From NCBI RefSeq assembly GCF_037572415.1, contig NZ_JBBHLB010000001.1, positions 124,001-188,000 on the forward strand: a DNA stretch of 64,000 bases, written 5' to 3'. The translations under genes and the position numbers were made by a program. The notes under the pieces were generated by a model. That model worked only from the letters and a program-made list of their open reading frames with translations, ran no database searches and had not been told where the DNA came from. The DNA is from Flavonifractor porci (lineage in GTDB: Bacteria > Bacillota > Clostridia > Oscillospirales > Oscillospiraceae). Of the stretch, positions 32,274 to 41,992 are shown piece after piece. Position 1 is the first letter of the stretch. Every line of letters begins with the position of its first letter.

Positions 32274-35200
32274 ATGAGCAGTAATTTCAGCTTTTTGGAG
32301 CAGGAGTTTCCCGTCCTTGCTAATTTTGGACGGTTAGCAGAAGAATACTGTTACAGCGATTCCAACTCCTGCTTGATGAAGTTGGGGATGATTGGCGAAA
32401 CTATCGTTAACCTAATGTTTACATACGACCGGATTGCGCTTCCAGCCGATAATACAGCGGTAAAGCGGGTCGACACCCTCTACCGTGAGGGCTTGCTGAC
32501 ACAGGATTTGGTAGATATTTTGCATGCCCTGCGCAAGGTGCGCAATAAGGCGGTTCACGAGAATTATGCTTCTGTGGCAGATGGAAAGGCCCTCCTGCCT
32601 ATGGCGCATAGTCTGTGTGAATGGTTCATGCAGACCTATGGCGACTGGAATTATCAGCACCATGAATTCGTGATGCCTGCTCCGCAGCAGGCAAAGGCCA
32701 TGGACAAGGCAACGGAAGAACAAACCGAAACCCGCTTGACCCAGGAGGCCGAGGAAAAAGCTGCACAGGCTGAAGCTATTTCCAAAGATAGCCGCCGCAA
32801 GCGGGCCAGTCTGACGGCCAGTCAGCGTCAAAAAACCGAAGCAGAAACACGCTACATCATCGACCAGCAGCTTCGGCAGGTGGGTTGGGAAGCTGACACA
32901 GAAAATCTGCGTTTTTCCAAGGGAACTCGTCCCACCAAGGGCCATAATCTTGCGATTGCCGAATGGCCTACTGATTCCACCGTAGGAAATCATGGCCGCG
33001 CTGATTATGCCCTTTTTATTGGCCTGCAATTTGTCGGTATCATTGAGGCGAAAGCGGAACACAAGGATATTCCTTCTGTGTTGGATTATCAAGGGAAGGA
33101 CTACCCGCGCAACATCCGCGCTACAGATGCGCAGTACCAGGTTGGAATGTGGGGAAATTATAAGGTGCCGTTTACCTTTGCGACCAATGGTAGACCGTAC
33201 TTGGAACAGTATAAAACAAAGTCAGGCATCTGGTTTCTGGATCTGCGACAGCCCTCCAATGTTGGTAAACCTCTTCGTGGGTGGATGAGCCCAGAAAACC
33301 TGTTGGATATGTTGGGCAAGGACATCAACGCCGGCAATCGCGCGCTGGAACAGATGCCCTTTGATCTGCTGCGGGATAAGGATGGCCTGAATCTTCGCGA
33401 TTATCAGTTACGGGCTATTCAGGCTGCGGAACAGGCCATCATGGACGGGAAAAACACTGCTCTGTTGGCTATGGCAACCGGTACCGGAAAAACCCGGACG
33501 GTACTGGGCATGATTTACCGCTTCTTGAAAACAGGTCGTTTCAAACGAATTCTGTTCCTGGTGGACCGCACCGCTCTGGGGGAGCAGGCATTGGATGTAT
33601 TCAAGGAGGTCAAACTGGAAGATCTGATGCCCCTGGCCGACATTTATAACATCAAGGGACTGGAAGACAAAGAAATCGAGCGTGAGACCCGCATCCAGGT
33701 GGCCACCGTACAGGGAATGGTAAAACGCATCCTGTACAATGACGGAGAAACCATGCCTGCGGTCAGCGACTATGACCTAATCATTGTAGATGAGGCCCAC
33801 CGGGGCTACCTTTTGGACAAAGAGATGGGAGACACCGAACTTCTCTACCGGGATCAGAGGGACTATCAGAGCAAATACCGAAGCGTGATCGAGTATTTCG
33901 ATGCGGTGAAAATTGCTCTGACCGCTACCCCTGCTCTCCAGACTACCGAGATTTTTGGCCAGCCAGTTTTCAAGTATACCTATCGGGAAGCGGTTATTGA
34001 GGGTTATCTGGTGGATCATGATGCACCCCACGACCTTCATACCAAACTGCGGGATGAGGGCATTCACTATCAATCTGGCGATACCGTCACTGTCTACGAC
34101 CCGTTGACCGGGGAGATCACTAACAGCGAACTGTTGAACGATGAACTCAACTTCGATGTGGAGCAGTTTAATAAGAAAGTCATAACCCGCCCTTTTAACG
34201 AGGCGGTGCTGGCCGAGATCGCCAAAGACATCGACCCGGAGAATCCGGAGGAACAGGGCAAAACCCTCATCTATGCTGTGGATGACCAACATGCCGACAT
34301 GATCGTGGACATCCTCAAGAATATCTACTCAGAATATGGCGTGGATAACGACGCGATTATGAAGATCACCGGCAGCGTGGGCGGCGGCAATCCCAAGAAG
34401 GTGCAGGAGGCCATCAAGCGTTTTAAGAATGAGCGATACCCCAGCATTGCTGTCACTGTGGACCTGCTGACTACCGGTATCGATGTGCCGGAGATTACTA
34501 ATTTGGTGTTCCTGCGCCGGGTGAAATCCCGCATTTTGTTTGAGCAGATGTTGGGCCGTGCCACCCGTCTGTGCCCCAAGATCCATAAGACCCATTTTGA
34601 GATTTATGATCCTGTCGGTGTCTATGAATCTTTGGAGGCGGTCAATACCATGAAACCGGTGGTAGCCAATCCATCTGCATCCTTTGGACAACTTCTGGAC
34701 GGACTCGAGGTGCTGGAAGACGAAAAGCAGATTGAGTACCAGATTGACCAGATTGTCGCCAAACTTCAGCGGAAGAAGCGGAATCTGGACAGTAAGACCA
34801 TGGAGCATTTTATAAGCATGACCGGCGGCATGGACCCCACCCAGTTTATTCAGCAACTGGAGCAGGAACCGCCCCAGCAGGCCCGAAGCCATATTTTGGC
34901 CCATAGGGATCTTTTCCAACTGCTTGGAGAGACTCGGGCCAATGGCGGCCGCCCGGTGGTTATTTCCGACGCGCCGGATGAACTGGTCAGCCACACTCGT
35001 GGCTATGGTGCCGGTAGCCGCCCAGAGGATTATCTGGATGCCTTTGCCGACTATGTAAAGACCCATCTCAACGAGATCGCGGCGCTGAATATCGTCTGCA
35101 CCCGGCCGAAGGAGCTGACCCGGGAAAGTTTAAGGGATCTGCGCCTGACGCTGGACCGGGAGGGCTTTACCACACAGCAGCTCAACACCGCCATATCGGA

Positions 35201-35537
35201 GCTGACCAATGAGAAGATGGCGGCGGACATCATCAGTCTGATTCGCCGGTATGCTATCGGCTCTACCCTCATCAGCCACGAGGCCCGTATTCGCCGGGCG
35301 GTAGACAAGCTGAAAAAGGCTCACAAATTTACCGCCATCGAACAAAAGTGGATTGGCCGTATGGAAAAATACCTCATGGAGGAATCCGTACTCAATATAG
35401 ATGTGTTTGATGAGGATACCCGCTTCAGAAGTGAGGGCGGATTCAAGAAGATCGATCGGATTTTCCAGAACAAGTTAGAGAGCATCGTGCTGGAACTCAA
35501 CGAATATCTGTACGATGATGGAGGAAGAAGCGCATGA
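32274..35537 (+). CDS. hsdR: Type I restriction enzyme R subunit
   Basis: The 1087-residue motor/nuclease subunit starts with a DUF4145-like region. A nuclease domain follows (GRADYALF near 242, IIEAKAE near 257, giving D...ExK). Next come superfamily 2 translocase domains with Walker A ATGTGKT near 402, DEAH in IIVDEAH near 504, LTATPA near 544, and motif VI in QMLGRATRLCP near 760. A C-terminal region for binding the methylase core ends the protein. With HsdM and HsdS it cuts unmethylated DNA far from its site. The stop overlaps the start of the small gene that follows (ATGA). The gene is intact and of normal length. Confidence 0.93.
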   Translation: MSSNFSFLEQEFPVLANFGRLAEEYCYSDSNSCLMKLGMIGETIVNLMFTYDRIALPADNTAVKRVDTLYREGLLTQDLVDILHALRKVRNKAVHENYASVADGKALLPMAHSLCEWFMQTYGDWNYQHHEFVMPAPQQAKAMDKATEEQTETRLTQEAEEKAAQAEAISKDSRRKRASLTASQRQKTEAETRYIIDQQLRQVGWEADTENLRFSKGTRPTKGHNLAIAEWPTDSTVGNHGRADYALFIGLQFVGIIEAKAEHKDIPSVLDYQGKDYPRNIRATDAQYQVGMWGNYKVPFTFATNGRPYLEQYKTKSGIWFLDLRQPSNVGKPLRGWMSPENLLDMLGKDINAGNRALEQMPFDLLRDKDGLNLRDYQLRAIQAAEQAIMDGKNTALLAMATGTGKTRTVLGMIYRFLKTGRFKRILFLVDRTALGEQALDVFKEVKLEDLMPLADIYNIKGLEDKEIERETRIQVATVQGMVKRILYNDGETMPAVSDYDLIIVDEAHRGYLLDKEMGDTELLYRDQRDYQSKYRSVIEYFDAVKIALTATPALQTTEIFGQPVFKYTYREAVIEGYLVDHDAPHDLHTKLRDEGIHYQSGDTVTVYDPLTGEITNSELLNDELNFDVEQFNKKVITRPFNEAVLAEIAKDIDPENPEEQGKTLIYAVDDQHADMIVDILKNIYSEYGVDNDAIMKITGSVGGGNPKKVQEAIKRFKNERYPSIAVTVDLLTTGIDVPEITNLVFLRRVKSRILFEQMLGRATRLCPKIHKTHFEIYDPVGVYESLEAVNTMKPVVANPSASFGQLLDGLEVLEDEKQIEYQIDQIVAKLQRKKRNLDSKTMEHFISMTGGMDPTQFIQQLEQEPPQQARSHILAHRDLFQLLGETRANGGRPVVISDAPDELVSHTRGYGAGSRPEDYLDAFADYVKTHLNEIAALNIVCTRPKELTRESLRDLRLTLDREGFTTQQLNTAISELTNEKMAADIISLIRRYAIGSTLISHEARIRRAVDKLKKAHKFTAIEQKWIGRMEKYLMEESVLNIDVFDEDTRFRSEGGFKKIDRIFQNKLESIVLELNEYLYDDGGRSA

Positions 35538-35782
35538 ACTATAACACCTATCCTTATAGGATTTTTAACCCGCAGTATTTAAGTCAGTTCCAGGCTCAAC
35601 AGATGGAAGCGCAGAGAAATCTGGAGCAACAGAAAAATATCTGTGACATGGTCAAGGCGATTTCTGACTTTTGCGAGGCAGCCAGAAAAGTGGATTCTGA
35701 TTACCAACAGACGGCTATGAACTTTTGTCTTGCCGAAGTGTTGCGTCAGGCCGCTATCGATAACGGAGGAAACCGCACATGA
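35534..35782 (+). CDS. 82-residue unknown protein between hsdR and hsdM
   Basis: The small protein begins with a Tyr/Pro/Asn/Gln-rich segment (NTYPYRIFNPQYLSQFQAQQ) and continues as an amphipathic helix with NICDMVKAISDFCEAARKVD and a second helix. It overlaps hsdR and hsdM by four bases on each side, so it is locked into the operon. Its composition resembles small phage or element proteins of unknown role. It could be a restriction-subunit modulator or assembly factor. Nothing in the sequence proves this, but the coupling makes a role in the RM system likely. Confidence 0.65.
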   Translation: MNYNTYPYRIFNPQYLSQFQAQQMEAQRNLEQQKNICDMVKAISDFCEAARKVDSDYQQTAMNFCLAEVLRQAAIDNGGNRT

Positions 35783-37203
35783 CCACACAGGAAATCGTAT
35801 CCAAGCTCTGGAACCTCTGCAATGTGCTGCGGGATGACGGCATCACCTATCACCAGTATGTCACTGAGCTTACTTATATTCTGTTTTTGAAGATGGCAAA
35901 GGAGACTGGCGCAGAAAGCCAGATTCCCGCTGCCTACCGCTGGGACCAGCTTACTGCCAAAAGCGGCATCGAGCTGAAGAAGTTCTACAAAGAACTGCTG
36001 ACTCATTTGGGCGAGAACTGCACTGGCCGGGTGCGGGAGATCTACCAGGGCTCCGCCACCAACATCGACGAGCCCAAGAACCTGGAAAAGATCATCACTA
36101 CTATTGATGGCCTGGACTGGTACTCCGCCCGGGAAGAGGGGCTGGGCAACCTGTACGAAGGTCTGCTGGAGAAGAACGCCAACGAGAAAAAGTCCGGCGC
36201 CGGTCAGTACTTTACCCCTCGCGTCCTCATTGATGTGATGACCCGGCTGATGAAGCCCCAGCCCGGCGAGCGATGCAACGACCCCGCCTGCGGCACCTTC
36301 GGCTTTATGATCGCCGCCCATCGGTATGTCAAAGAACACACCGACGATTTTTACGATCTGGATTCTGACATGGCCAAATTCGAGCGGGAAGAAGCCTTCA
36401 CCGGCTGCGAACTGGTTCACGACACCCATCGCCTGGCCCTGATGAATGCCATGCTGCACGATATCGACGGTCAGATTTTGCTGGCCGATACCCTGTCCAA
36501 CCAGGGCAAGGCACTCCACGACTTCGATCTGGTCCTCACCAATCCGCCGTTCGGTACCAAGAAAGGCGGCGAGCGTGCAACCCGGGACGACTTCACTTTC
36601 CCCACCAGCAACAAGCAGCTGAACTTCCTCCAGCATATCTACCGCAGCCTGACTATCGAGCCGAAGCGAAACGGCCGGGCCGCTGTGGTGCTGCCGGACA
36701 ATGTGCTGTTTGCAGACGGCGATGGTGAGAAGATCCGCTGCGACCTGATGGACAAGTGTAATTTGCACACCATCCTCCGCCTGCCCACCGGCATTTTCTA
36801 CGCCCAGGGCGTCAAAACCAATGTGCTGTTCTTCACCCGTGGCAAGAGCAACAAGGGTAACACCAAGGAGGTCTGGTTCTACGACCTGCGCACCAATATG
36901 CCAGGCTTTGGCAAGACCAACCCACTGAAAACCGAGCATTTTGCAGACTTTGAGAAGGCTTACGAGGCCAAGGACCGCCATGCCGTGCAGGACGAGCGGT
37001 GGAGCATCTTTACCCGGGAGCAGATCGAGGAAAAGGGCAACAGCCTGGATCTAGGCCTCATCCGGGATGACTCGGTGCTGGACTACAACGATCTGCCTGA
37101 TCCGGTAGAGAGTGCGGAGGAAGCTGCTACTAATCTGGAAGAGGCTGCAGATCTGTTGATGAGCGTAGTGAAAGAACTGCGTGCGCTGGAGGTGCAAGAC
37201 TGA
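35779..37203 (+). CDS. hsdM: Type I DNA methyltransferase subunit M
   Basis: The 474-residue N6-adenine methylase has an N-terminal helical domain, AGQYFTPRVLIDVMTRLM before motif I CNDPACGTFGFM (near 168), and the catalytic motif IV NPPFGTKKGG near 254. It methylates host sites and forms the core M2S complex that HsdR joins. ATG overlaps the previous stop, and the last base of its stop is the first base of hsdS. Length is normal. Confidence 0.93.
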   Translation: MTTQEIVSKLWNLCNVLRDDGITYHQYVTELTYILFLKMAKETGAESQIPAAYRWDQLTAKSGIELKKFYKELLTHLGENCTGRVREIYQGSATNIDEPKNLEKIITTIDGLDWYSAREEGLGNLYEGLLEKNANEKKSGAGQYFTPRVLIDVMTRLMKPQPGERCNDPACGTFGFMIAAHRYVKEHTDDFYDLDSDMAKFEREEAFTGCELVHDTHRLALMNAMLHDIDGQILLADTLSNQGKALHDFDLVLTNPPFGTKKGGERATRDDFTFPTSNKQLNFLQHIYRSLTIEPKRNGRAAVVLPDNVLFADGDGEKIRCDLMDKCNLHTILRLPTGIFYAQGVKTNVLFFTRGKSNKGNTKEVWFYDLRTNMPGFGKTNPLKTEHFADFEKAYEAKDRHAVQDERWSIFTREQIEEKGNSLDLGLIRDDSVLDYNDLPDPVESAEEAATNLEEAADLLMSVVKELRALEVQD

Positions 37204-38822
37204 TGGTGCAAAACACGAATGCTCTTACGGCGGAAGAACGACTTCAACAAGCACTGGTGCCAGATTGGGAATGGCCATATAAATTGCCCCAAAATTGGTG
37301 TTGGACATACTGGGGTGCTTGCGGTAATTTCCAGGCTGGAAGTGCCTTTAAAAATGAGTATCAAGGTCTAACCCAATATAAAATTCCCTTTTATAAGGTC
37401 GGAAGTTTAAAATATTCGGATTCCAACGGGATCCTATATGATACCAGTAACACAGTAAATGAAGAAATACGAAACAAATTGAAAGCGGCACTAATTCCTG
37501 AGAATTCCGTCATATTTGCGAAAATCGGTGAGGCAATCCGCATAAATAGAAGAAGTATAAATCCGGTTGCATGCTGTATCGATAACAACCTCATGTCTTT
37601 TTGTGCAAAGGTATGCTTAACAAAATATGTATACTTTTGGAGTCTTGGAATTGATTTCTACAATTATACTAATGCAACAACCGTGCCTGCAATCAGAAAG
37701 AGCGATTTAGAAAAGGTGGCTTTTCCACTGGCACCAAGGGCTGAGCAGCAACGCATTGTTGATCGTATTGAAAGCCTGTTCGCCAAGCTGGACGAGGCCA
37801 AGCAAAGGGTGCAGGATGCGCTGGACAGCTTTGAAACCCGCAAAGCCGCTATCCTCCACAAAGCCTTCACCGGCGAACTCACCGCCCAGTGGAGAAAAAA
37901 ACACGGCGTAGGGATGGAAAGTTGGAGGTGGATACCGCTAAAAAAATGTGGCTCATGGCATGGTGGCGGTACACCCAGTATGGGCCATCCTGAATATTGG
38001 GAAAATGGCACCTTACTATGGGTCACATCTAAAGACATGAAAAGTGATTTAATTGAAGATACACTTATGCACATAAACATGCTTGGTGTGGAAAATTCTT
38101 CTGCAAACTATATTGAAGAACCAGCGGTTTTGTTTGTAATGCGCAGTGGGATACTGCGGAGAACTTTTCCTGTCTGCATGGTGAAAAAGCCTTTTACAGT
38201 AAATCAGGATCTAAAGGCACTTGTCCCAACTGATGATATCAACCTTGAATACCTTTTCTGGGCGTGCAAAGCAAATGAAAAACAAATATTAGAAAAATGC
38301 ATGAAAAGCGGAACAACTGTCGAAAGCATAAATGCTGCCGCACTGCGTGATTTTGAAATTCCTATTGCAGGGGATAACGAGCAAGCCGAAATCGTCCGCA
38401 TTCTTGGCGACCTCCTTGCCAAAGAGGAGCAGGCTAAAGAAGCTGCTGAAGGGGTGCTGGAGCAGATAGACCTCATCAAAAAAGCCATCCTCGCCCGCGC
38501 CTTCCGGGGCGAATTGGGCACCAACGACCCCAGTGATGAGAGTGCGGCAGAATTACTCAAGGGTTATTTGAAGTCAGAAACACACACCAAAAATCGAGCT
38601 AAATCTGCCGCAATTCCAAGAAAAATTGATAGCGAACTAAAATCAGAGTTGGAGCGCCGAATTATAAGATTATTTTATCAAGAGGACGTTCATATCTTGC
38701 CTATTAGTACATTGATGGAGGTTAGTTCCAGAAAACTCGAAGTAATTGAAAGCCTCCGAAACTTAGAACAAAGAGGCCTCATAAAAAAACAGTCTGATGG
38801 TAACTATAAGTTTGTGAGGTGA
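37203..38822 (+). CDS. hsdS: Type I specificity subunit S with a C-terminal winged-helix-like extension
   Basis: The 539-residue protein has two target-recognition domains (about 15-175 and 240-395), each followed by a helical spacer. The spacers hold AEQQRIVDRIESLFAKLDEA near 180 and NEQAEIVRILGDLLAKEEQA near 395. The spacers are GC-rich like hsdM, while the recognition domains are AT-rich, so the domains were probably swapped in. The last 75 residues after RAFRGELGTN form an extra basic, winged-helix-like part (ERRIIRLFYQEDVHILPIST, EVIESLRNLEQRGLIKKQ) that is not part of a standard HsdS. A single hsdS is present, so no shuffling partner is visible in the window. Confidence 0.88.
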   Translation: MVQNTNALTAEERLQQALVPDWEWPYKLPQNWCWTYWGACGNFQAGSAFKNEYQGLTQYKIPFYKVGSLKYSDSNGILYDTSNTVNEEIRNKLKAALIPENSVIFAKIGEAIRINRRSINPVACCIDNNLMSFCAKVCLTKYVYFWSLGIDFYNYTNATTVPAIRKSDLEKVAFPLAPRAEQQRIVDRIESLFAKLDEAKQRVQDALDSFETRKAAILHKAFTGELTAQWRKKHGVGMESWRWIPLKKCGSWHGGGTPSMGHPEYWENGTLLWVTSKDMKSDLIEDTLMHINMLGVENSSANYIEEPAVLFVMRSGILRRTFPVCMVKKPFTVNQDLKALVPTDDINLEYLFWACKANEKQILEKCMKSGTTVESINAAALRDFEIPIAGDNEQAEIVRILGDLLAKEEQAKEAAEGVLEQIDLIKKAILARAFRGELGTNDPSDESAAELLKGYLKSETHTKNRAKSAAIPRKIDSELKSELERRIIRLFYQEDVHILPISTLMEVSSRKLEVIESLRNLEQRGLIKKQSDGNYKFVR

Positions 38823-38826
38823 AATT

Positions 38827-40413
38827 ATGCAAATACGCAAGCTTGTAATTGACAATCACAAATGTCTTGTGGATTTTTCTATAGAATTTCATATTATTGA
38901 CGGTGGAAGTTCCACTATTTTAATTGGCGAGAACGGCACAGGTAAAAGCACTATGCTGGAGACAATTTTGGATATTTTTATGTCATTCGACTCTCTTGCT
39001 GTCGAAAAAAAGATCGATTACAGTTATGAGCTTGAGTATATGTTTGGTGGAAGTCTCATTCATATAAACCAGTCTAACAAGCGGTATAAAATAGATATTA
39101 ATCATGAAAATCTATGTGCAGGTTCAATGCGTACCATTCGTTCGTATCTGAAAGATGGTCATATATCTCTTTTCCCTGAACGAATTATGTATTTCTATTC
39201 AGGGGCAAACAGTAAAGTAATCAATAATTCTAAACTTTTTAACTCTAAACACGCAAAGGTTTGTCGAGATGCGTTGGCTCAGTATTGGAAAACAATTCAT
39301 CTTGCAAGTGAAAATTATGCTTCACAGTTTCCAAAACAAAAATTTAATTTTTGCAAAGAACGACTTACAACTATTTACTTGGTATCCATTCTTGCTGGCA
39401 AAGATTCTTTTGAAAAAAATTATTTACATTCCCAGTGCCATATGGATCGGGTTGAGAGTGTGTCGATTTCTCTTAATTTACGCAAACTTCCAGGACGCTT
39501 TCGAGAGAATGTTTTGGAAGTTGGAAAAGATGGTGTCTTGGAAATCCTTTCGTTTATTGATGATCGTTTTACAGAACTCTTTCACCAAGGTTATTTATAT
39601 GATGATGGCGAGAAGTTTTATTTTGAAATTAATAATATTTACGACGTGGATGCAGATCAGATATCAATTTACGAATTTTTTGAAAAACTCCAGACTATTT
39701 TTGATGCAGATATAGAAGCATATATTTCTTTGGGAGAAAGTCGTGTTAGATGTTCTGACCTAAGCGAAGGGCAGCGGCAATTAATTAAAATACTCGGTAT
39801 GCTTGGTGTTTGCAAAAGTGAAGATACCCTGGTCCTTATGGATGAGCCTGATGCACACATGAATCCAAAATGGAAATATGACCTAAAACAGACGATTGAT
39901 CAATCACTGCATGAAGCAATCAACACGCAAGCTATTATTGCAACGCATGATCCATTGGTGATCAACGGTGTAGAAAAGGAATTTATACGCATCTTTATGT
40001 ATAACCGTGATATTGTTCGAAATAACAACTGGTATTTTACCAAAGCGGTGGAGCCGGAAGAAGATACGGCTGGTATGGGTATTGATGGTATCTTACAAAG
40101 TGAGTATTACGGACTGAATAGCACCCTGGATGCAGAGACTAAGTCTAAACTGGAAGAAAAGCGGGATCTTCTCGTAAAGAGGCAGGAAGGAACCATCAGC
40201 CTTGAAGAACAAGAAAAACTGCACTCGCTGACAGAGGAGATTGAAAATCTCACTTTCTCAAGAAACATACCCACAGATGATCTTTATGATGAATTTGTTG
40301 TGGCAATGCATAAACTGCAACAGGACAACCCGATTTCTGAACTAACATCAGAACAAATTCAGGAGAGAAATCGAAAAGCGCAGGAAATTATTAAAGGCTT
40401 GATGGAAAAATGA
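38827..40413 (+). CDS. ptuA: PtuA-like ATPase of a Septu-type defence pair
   Basis: The 528-residue SMC/OLD-type ATPase has Walker A LIGENGTGKST at 32-42, ABC signature DLSEGQRQLIKIL near 310, Walker B LVLMDEPDAHMNP near 335 and the switch histidine in IIATHDPLV near 380. Paired with an HNH nuclease it matches the Septu anti-phage system, in which PtuA forms a complex that controls PtuB. It begins four bases after hsdS and overlaps ptuB by four bases. It is AT-rich relative to hsdR/hsdM, so it probably came as cargo. An RloC/PrrC-like link to the RM system is an alternative reading. Confidence 0.82.
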   Translation: MQIRKLVIDNHKCLVDFSIEFHIIDGGSSTILIGENGTGKSTMLETILDIFMSFDSLAVEKKIDYSYELEYMFGGSLIHINQSNKRYKIDINHENLCAGSMRTIRSYLKDGHISLFPERIMYFYSGANSKVINNSKLFNSKHAKVCRDALAQYWKTIHLASENYASQFPKQKFNFCKERLTTIYLVSILAGKDSFEKNYLHSQCHMDRVESVSISLNLRKLPGRFRENVLEVGKDGVLEILSFIDDRFTELFHQGYLYDDGEKFYFEINNIYDVDADQISIYEFFEKLQTIFDADIEAYISLGESRVRCSDLSEGQRQLIKILGMLGVCKSEDTLVLMDEPDAHMNPKWKYDLKQTIDQSLHEAINTQAIIATHDPLVINGVEKEFIRIFMYNRDIVRNNNWYFTKAVEPEEDTAGMGIDGILQSEYYGLNSTLDAETKSKLEEKRDLLVKRQEGTISLEEQEKLHSLTEEIENLTFSRNIPTDDLYDEFVVAMHKLQQDNPISELTSEQIQERNRKAQEIIKGLMEK

Positions 40414-41222
40414 GATATATAGATTTATCAGAAATTGATACAGATGATCCACAGGTAAGACAATGGCTCACCAAAGCGCATCGGGCAACGCAAAATATGA
40501 GACAGGCGGCTGATCACGCCGCAAGATGTGAATATTTGGAAAAGCATGCAATTTGGAGCGAGTTCAAAGAAATATTAATTAAATATTATGGTCATATTTG
40601 TTGGTATTCCGAGTGCGCCCTAACCGGATCGTATGGAGATGTAGATCATTTTAGACCCAAAAACAAATCAACCAAAGCGAATGGTGAGTGTATCTTACAG
40701 GATGGATATTGGTGGCTCGCATATGACTATTTAAATTATCGTTTGAGTTGTGAAACCTGTAATCGACCATATGGCGAAGGCGGGAAAAGGGATATTTTTC
40801 CTTTAAAGCAAGGTGTTGATCCTTCAAGTCCATTTGCAAGAAACGAGGTAGATTATCTTCTCATTGATCCATGCAATTATAATGATACAAAGTTAGTAGG
40901 CTTCGATGAAAACGGATCTATCATTGCATTATCGTCAGATCAATGGGAGCGGACACGAGTAAATGTAAGCCGAACAGTATATAACTGGGATCTTTTTAAT
41001 GCTGCACGAAAACGAGTCCGGATACTATGTAGAACTGCTCTCATTGCATTTGAGTTAGAATATGCAAATGGTAGTGATCGAATGCTTGATACGATAGAAG
41101 GGATTTTCTGCTTGGTTGACGATAAAACGCCCTATGCATCATTTGCCAAGCAATACATAGCGCTAAAAATAGAGGGCAAGCCATATGAAGAAGAGTTAAA
41201 ACAGCTCCTAAAAATTCAATAA
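40410..41222 (+). CDS. ptuB: PtuB-like HNH nuclease of the Septu pair
   Basis: The 270-residue protein has the HNH layout of the TIGR02646 family linked to Septu and some retron systems. It shows ICWYSECALTG, then GDVDHFRPKNK near 75-85 with the catalytic His, LNYRLSCETCNRPYG near 108-122 with the Cys pair, and further metal-binding residues. HNH nucleases of this type degrade nucleic acid during infection. It overlaps ptuA by four bases and is the last gene of the operon. No reverse transcriptase or msr/msd-like RNA is seen nearby, which argues against a retron. Confidence 0.82.
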   Translation: MRYIDLSEIDTDDPQVRQWLTKAHRATQNMRQAADHAARCEYLEKHAIWSEFKEILIKYYGHICWYSECALTGSYGDVDHFRPKNKSTKANGECILQDGYWWLAYDYLNYRLSCETCNRPYGEGGKRDIFPLKQGVDPSSPFARNEVDYLLIDPCNYNDTKLVGFDENGSIIALSSDQWERTRVNVSRTVYNWDLFNAARKRVRILCRTALIAFELEYANGSDRMLDTIEGIFCLVDDKTPYASFAKQYIALKIEGKPYEEELKQLLKIQ

Positions 41223-41302
41223 TCTTACTGAATTATTTTAGTTTTCTCTGGCTATTTCCCCTAACCTGTGCTATTGTGTCTTGCTACAAGGAGGCGAGGC
41301 AC

Positions 41303-41596
41303 ATGAACGAAACTCTGAGATTGCTGTACGACAGATTCTATATCCCTCTGCCCATGGCGGAATCTGAACAGGAAGTGGAAACCTGCCACCGGCAGCTTAT
41401 TGAGCGACTGGACAAGCCGGAGCGTAAACTGGTGCTGCGGATCATCGATGCCCAGAACCTGATGATAGAGCAACGCTCCATGGACAGCTTCATCTGTGGC
41501 TTCCGTCTGGCGTGGGAAATGGCAAACGAACTGAATCACTACATGGAAGAGCGCCCGGAGCCTGAGGATGATCTCGGCCCGGACGCTCTTCTCTAA
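41303..41596 (+). CDS. DUF6809-like small protein
   Basis: The 97-residue helical protein begins MNETLRLLYDRFYIPLPMAE and contains SFICGFRLAWEMANEL. It is the same general type as the protein at 13845 and common in Firmicute ICEs. AAGGAGG lies eight bases before the ATG; an earlier in-frame start overlaps this site. It is followed by convergent minus-strand genes. Function is unknown. Confidence 0.6.
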   Translation: MNETLRLLYDRFYIPLPMAESEQEVETCHRQLIERLDKPERKLVLRIIDAQNLMIEQRSMDSFICGFRLAWEMANELNHYMEERPEPEDDLGPDALL

Positions 41597-41604
41597 TCAT
41601 CTGG

Positions 41605-41979
41605 TCAGTCCAGCTGCTCCGCCCTCTCCCAGCGAATATAACCGTTGGACTTCTTCCGGTAGGTACAATGCCAACGGGAACCGTCAAACACCTCGTCGGC
41701 AAAGTTGATCAGGGTTTTCGATGGAGAGTAATTCACACCCCAGCTCTGCCACCAGACGGACAACTTGATCTTACGGCCGTCATCCGCATCAAAAAAGCAC
41801 AGGAGCATGGGCTTGCTCCTGTGCCAGCAGCGGAAGGTCAGTGTCCCGGTAAAAGAACCGCTCTCCTCCGGATAGCGGTAGTCATTCATTGGCGCAGCGT
41901 CCCGGTCCGCTTTGCAGCGGATGATCTGTGCCCGACAGGGATAGTCCTGCTCAAATGTGGATGTGTACTGATTACGCAT
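41605..41979 (-). CDS. Conserved hypothetical ICE protein
   Basis: The 124-residue, probably beta-rich protein has many aromatic residues (FTGTLTFRCWHRSKPMLLCF, IKLSVWWQSWGVNY). No domain is recognised. It lies 13 bases downstream of the MobV relaxase gene on the same strand, so it is likely cotranscribed and could be an accessory mobilization protein. Confidence 0.55.
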   Translation of the reverse strand: MRNQYTSTFEQDYPCRAQIIRCKADRDAAPMNDYRYPEESGSFTGTLTFRCWHRSKPMLLCFFDADDGRKIKLSVWWQSWGVNYSPSKTLINFADEVFDGSRWHCTYRKKSNGYIRWERAEQLD

Positions 41980-41992
41980 GTTGAGTACCTCC

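Noticed and set aside
38827..41222. Retron (Ec78-like) reading of the ATPase plus HNH pair
   Set aside because: No reverse transcriptase gene and no msr/msd-like RNA precede the pair; the gene upstream is hsdS.
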